64,000 bases of DNA from JANQRA01 sp035249605 (GTDB lineage: Bacteria; Actinomycetota; Acidimicrobiia; Spongiisociales; ZC4RG35). The notes below the pieces were generated by a model. That model did no database searches. It saw only the letters and a list, made by a program, of their open reading frames with translations, and was not told the DNA's origin. Position numbers and translations under genes: made by a program. Location of the stretch: NCBI GenBank assembly GCA_035249605.1, contig DATFGI010000026.1, positions 51,311 through 115,310 on the forward strand, in the 5' to 3' direction. Below are positions 61,293-64,000 of this stretch, piece by piece. Numbering within the stretch: the first letter of the stretch is position 1; every line of letters starts with the position of its first letter.

Positions 61293-62239
61293 GGAAACCG
61301 CTCGTGGCAGCAGTGCTGGTGGTCGCCGCGTGCAGCCCCAACGAGGCCTCCGACTCCACATCGCCCTCGACCAGCGCTCCCGTGACCACGACGACGACAC
61401 AGGCCACCACCACGACGACCCTTCCCTCGGGGACCACGACCACCGCGGCCACCACCACGAGTACCGCCGGGTCGACCACGTCCACGTCGTTGCTCGCCGG
61501 CAACTGGGCCGACCAACCTCTGGTGACCGCCGACTTCGGCGCTCTGGGATGGTGGGACGGGTCGGGGTGGCGTGACGCCCAGGACGAGGGGGCCCTCCCC
61601 GTGATTGGTGGCGAGGACTACCAGGTGATCAGCCTGGGCACGGTCGGGATGACCACCGGGGGACCTCAGACCACGGTCTGTGAGCCGCTCGCCCTTCTCG
61701 GTGTCGACTTGGAGGACCCTGATCTGCTCGGCGAGCTCCCCGGCCCCTACGGCGTCGCCATATCGGCGGCGTGGAAGCTTCAGCCGCATCTCTTCGAGGA
61801 GATCGAGGACGACGGCACCTACTCCGGGTTCGCCCGGGAGTTGCTGGCCAGCCGCGGGCTCGACGTGGCCTCCCCGGTGGTCAAGCAGGTCATCAGGACC
61901 GACCTGGAGGGCGATGGAGTCCATGAGGTCCTGGTGGTGGCGGAGGAGGTGACGCCGGGTTTCCTGCTGGAACCGGGCGACTACTCGATCGCCTTCATGC
62001 GCAAAGTCGTCGCAGGCGAGGTGGAGACGGCGGTGCTCGGTGACACCGTGGTCGTCGACGAGAACGACGCCTTCGCCGGTGCCCACACCTTTGGGTCGGT
62101 GGCCGATCTGAATGGCGACGCCAAGATGGAGATCATCCTCAACTCTGCCTACTTCGAGGGTTTCGGCTTGTGGGTTTGGGAGTATGTCGACGACGATCTC
62201 GGTCCCGTGGTCGTCCTGGAGACGGGTTGTGGCAGTTGA
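61289..62239 (+). CDS. Exported lipoprotein with FG-GAP-like segment
   Basis: 316 residues. Lipobox VAAC (Cys15) then a Thr-rich linker (about 20-70). The remainder is soluble, with RTDLEGDGVHEVLVV and VADLNGDAKMEIIL, two Asp-rich DxDGxxE-type calcium-loop repeats of the FG-GAP/VCBS sort. Function unknown. Overlaps maf upstream and shares one base with the thioesterase start downstream. Confidence 0.75.
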   Translation: MRKPLVAAVLVVAACSPNEASDSTSPSTSAPVTTTTTQATTTTTLPSGTTTTAATTTSTAGSTTSTSLLAGNWADQPLVTADFGALGWWDGSGWRDAQDEGALPVIGGEDYQVISLGTVGMTTGGPQTTVCEPLALLGVDLEDPDLLGELPGPYGVAISAAWKLQPHLFEEIEDDGTYSGFARELLASRGLDVASPVVKQVIRTDLEGDGVHEVLVVAEEVTPGFLLEPGDYSIAFMRKVVAGEVETAVLGDTVVVDENDAFAGAHTFGSVADLNGDAKMEIILNSAYFEGFGLWVWEYVDDDLGPVVVLETGCGS

Positions 62240-62646
62240 TGGAAAATCCGTTCACCACCGAACCCAACTACGTGACCCACACCGGAATCGAGCTCACGTC
62301 CGCCTCCAGCGAAGGGGCCGAGGGCCGGGTGGAGATCAATCCCAACCTGCAACAGCCCTACGGCGTGGTGCACGGCGGGGTCTACTGCACGCTGGTGGAG
62401 ACGTTGGCCTCGACCGGCGCCGCGTTGTGGGCGATGGACCAGGGCATGGCGGGAGCGGTTGGCCTGAGCAACAAGACCGACTTCCTCCGCGCCACCACCG
62501 AGGGGGTGCTGCTCGGCCGGGCGACACCGATCCATCGGGGGAGGACCCAACAGCTCTGGCAGGTGGACGTCACCCGGGAGTCGGACGGCAAGCTGGTCGC
62601 CCAGGGTCAGGTCCGCCTACAGAACGTGACCACCATCGACTTCTAG
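62239..62646 (+). CDS. PaaI-type hotdog thioesterase
   Basis: 135 residues. VVHGGVYCTLVETLASTGA is the hotdog active-site helix, with NKTDFLRATTEGVLLGRATPI following. Similar in layout to the protein at 22006-22410. The ATG shares a base with the upstream stop (TGATG); a 23-codon upstream opening lies inside the lipoprotein gene. CoA-thioester substrate unknown. Confidence 0.88.
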   Translation: MENPFTTEPNYVTHTGIELTSASSEGAEGRVEINPNLQQPYGVVHGGVYCTLVETLASTGAALWAMDQGMAGAVGLSNKTDFLRATTEGVLLGRATPIHRGRTQQLWQVDVTRESDGKLVAQGQVRLQNVTTIDF

Positions 62647-62657
62647 GAGGCTCGCCG

Positions 62658-63425
62658 ATGCCGGAGGGTGACTCGGTCGCAGGGCACGCCCGCCGGCTGG
62701 AGTTGGTGCTCGTGGGTCGGATCATCACCACCGTTGCGGGTACCTCTCCCTCGCTGCGAAGAGGGTCCGGGCAGATCCTCGACGCCACGGCGACTGCCAT
62801 CCGGACAGTGGGTAAGCACTTGATCATCGACTTCGACACCGGCTACTCCATCCGGGTCCACCTCGGCATGAGTGGACGCTGGGTGGTGCTCGACCGAAGT
62901 CGACTCCCGCATGGCTCGGCTCGGCTGGTTCTCTCCACCCAGACCCATCATGTCGCCTGTCACTCGGCAACCGTCGATGTGGGTAGGACCGAGTCGATCG
63001 ACAACCAGGTTTCCCACCTTGGCCCCGACGTCCTCGGCGAATTCGAGGAGGAGGAGTTCCTGGCCCGGGCCCGGATGCTCCCTGGCGCAGCGATGGCCGC
63101 CCTATTGGTGGACCAACGAGTGCTCGCCGGGATCGGCAATGTCTACAAGTCCGAGCTCTTGTTCCTGGAGGGCATTCACCCGGATACCCCGGCGGCCTCG
63201 GCGTCAGACGACCAGCTCCTCGCCCTGGCAAGGCGGGCGCAGAAGTTGCTCGCGGCCAACATCGGTCGTGTGCGCTCGACTACAGGGGCTCGGGCCCGGG
63301 AACAGGAGATGTGGGTGTACGGGCGAGCCGGCAAGCCGTGTCGGCGGTGTGGCACCGCCATCATCGAGGAGGAGAGACAGGACCGGGTCACCTACTGGTG
63401 CCCCACCTGCCAGTCCTTGCCTTGA
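62658..63425 (+). CDS. nei: Fpg/Nei-family DNA glycosylase (Nei2-like)
   Basis: 255 residues. N-terminal MPEGDS (Pro as nucleophile after Met removal, Glu next), the helix-two-turn-helix region (LVDQRVLAGIGNVYKSELLF) and a C-terminal zinc finger (CRRCGTAI ... CPTC). The PEGDS form is typical of actinobacterial Nei rather than Fpg; it excises oxidised pyrimidines and nicks the strand. GGAGG 9 nt before the ATG. It joins MsrA/MsrB as oxidative-damage repair in the window. Confidence 0.93.
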   Translation: MPEGDSVAGHARRLELVLVGRIITTVAGTSPSLRRGSGQILDATATAIRTVGKHLIIDFDTGYSIRVHLGMSGRWVVLDRSRLPHGSARLVLSTQTHHVACHSATVDVGRTESIDNQVSHLGPDVLGEFEEEEFLARARMLPGAAMAALLVDQRVLAGIGNVYKSELLFLEGIHPDTPAASASDDQLLALARRAQKLLAANIGRVRSTTGARAREQEMWVYGRAGKPCRRCGTAIIEEERQDRVTYWCPTCQSLP

Positions 63426-63487
63426 CGGCGCGGCCTCGGCGGCCGAAAGCCTCATCTCGATCCCCGCTCGCAGCCGCCCGCTCGAAA

Positions 63488-63493
63488 TAGCAT
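63488..63493 (+). promoter_or_regulatory. Candidate -10 box for dus
   Basis: TAGCAT ends 7 nt before the ATG at 63501, no Shine-Dalgarno. Confidence 0.45.
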
Positions 63494-63500
63494 TCTCTAC

Positions 63501-64000
63501 ATGCCACTCGCCATCGGCCCGCTCCAGGTCGACCCGCCGGTCGTGCTCGCCCCGATGGCGGGCGTAACCAACGCGCCGTTCCGCCGGTTGTGCCGGGAGT
63601 TCGGGGCCGGTCTCTACGTCTCGGAGATGATTGGAGCCCGCGGGCTCCTCGAGGGCAACGAGAAGACCCTGGCAATGGCCCGGTTCGATCCCGACGAGAC
63701 GCCTCGTTCCATCCAGCTCTACGGCACCGACCCCGGGTCTGTCGGCGAGGCTGTGGGGCTCCTTGTCTCCGAGCACGGGGTCGACCACATCGACCTCAAC
63801 TTCGGCTGCCCCATGGGAAAGATCACACGTCACGGCGGCGGCGCCGCCCTCCCATGGAAGACAGATCTGTTCCGTTCCATCATTCGGGGGGCAGTGGCCA
63901 ATGCCGGCCCGACGCCGGTGACGGTCAAGTTCCGCAAAGGCATCGACGACGATCACCTGACATATTTGGACACCGGCCTCATTGCCGAGGAGGAAGGTGC
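63501..64000 (+). CDS. dus: tRNA-dihydrouridine synthase (3' end beyond the window)
   Basis: The first 166 residues are present. The TIM-barrel start VVLAPMAGVTNAPFRRLC binds FMN, and NFGCPMGKITRHGGGAAL carries the catalytic Cys and the Lys of Dus enzymes, DusB-like by wording. It reduces uridine to dihydrouridine in the tRNA D-loop. The frame stays open to the last base, so the gene is truncated only by the window edge. Confidence 0.93.
   Translation, partial: MPLAIGPLQVDPPVVLAPMAGVTNAPFRRLCREFGAGLYVSEMIGARGLLEGNEKTLAMARFDPDETPRSIQLYGTDPGSVGEAVGLLVSEHGVDHIDLNFGCPMGKITRHGGGAALPWKTDLFRSIIRGAVANAGPTPVTVKFRKGIDDDHLTYLDTGLIAEEEG

Overview
The window is compact, high-GC DNA, coding almost end to end. 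About 73 protein genes are supported, many joined by 1-8 nt ATGA/TGATG overlaps. I see no rRNA, tRNA, CRISPR array, insertion sequence or prophage, and no gene-free stretch over 300 bases. The gene set points to the Actinomycetota: RegX3/SenX3 beside PstB/PhoU, HspR behind DnaK-GrpE-DnaJ, a separate LigD-type polymerase, a LigC-type ligase, a Nei2-type glycosylase, and many exported proteins with Thr-rich linkers. Acidimicrobiia or a related deep lineage is my guess. No marker gene settles the class.

Layout. 1-3.8 kb: phosphate sensing (pstB end, phoU, response regulator, histidine kinase). 3.8-5.7 kb: dxs. 5.7-12.1 kb: amino-acid uptake, with a binding protein plus one permease on the minus strand and a complete aapJQMP-type transporter on the plus strand. 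12-15.8 kb: CapA-like protein, beta-propeller protein and lipoprotein, all exported. 15.8-18 kb: PadR, HAAS-like/NfeD fusion and stomatin-like protein. 18-27 kb: clpB, an ArsR-AHSA1-VOC operon, a thioesterase and the dnaK-grpE-dnaJ-hspR operon. 27-34 kb: exported amidase, DoxX, orphan DNA methyltransferase with a tyrosine phosphatase, MsrB, Nudix, CHAD and DUF427 proteins. 34-41 kb: FAD oxidoreductase, transketolase, ECF sigma factor coupled to an O6-alkylguanine transferase, a membrane protein with an M50-like HGLAH motif, and an MFS exporter. 41-50 kb: a nucleophile-less dienelactone-hydrolase-like protein, succinate-semialdehyde dehydrogenase, LigD-type polymerase, two ABC-2 exporters and an ATP-dependent ligase. 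50-64 kb: YihY, hypothetical proteins, a Ca2+ antiporter-like protein, a cell-wall lytic protein, RidA, MsrA, two S41 proteases, an amidohydrolase, Maf, a thioesterase, Nei and the start of a dus gene.

Regulation is the most informative layer. At some twenty transcription-unit starts a TANNNT -10 box lies 6-9 nt before the start codon and no Shine-Dalgarno is seen, the signature of leaderless mRNAs. This signal also helps choose starts. Two divergent control regions, before clpB and before ridA, each carry a pair of GAACCC-N-GGGTTC palindromes 35-36 bp apart, which I cannot assign to a known regulator. Long stem-loops, two of them sharing GCGTGTGCAC arms, punctuate several gene ends. Hairpins also sit between each amino-acid binding-protein gene and its permease gene.
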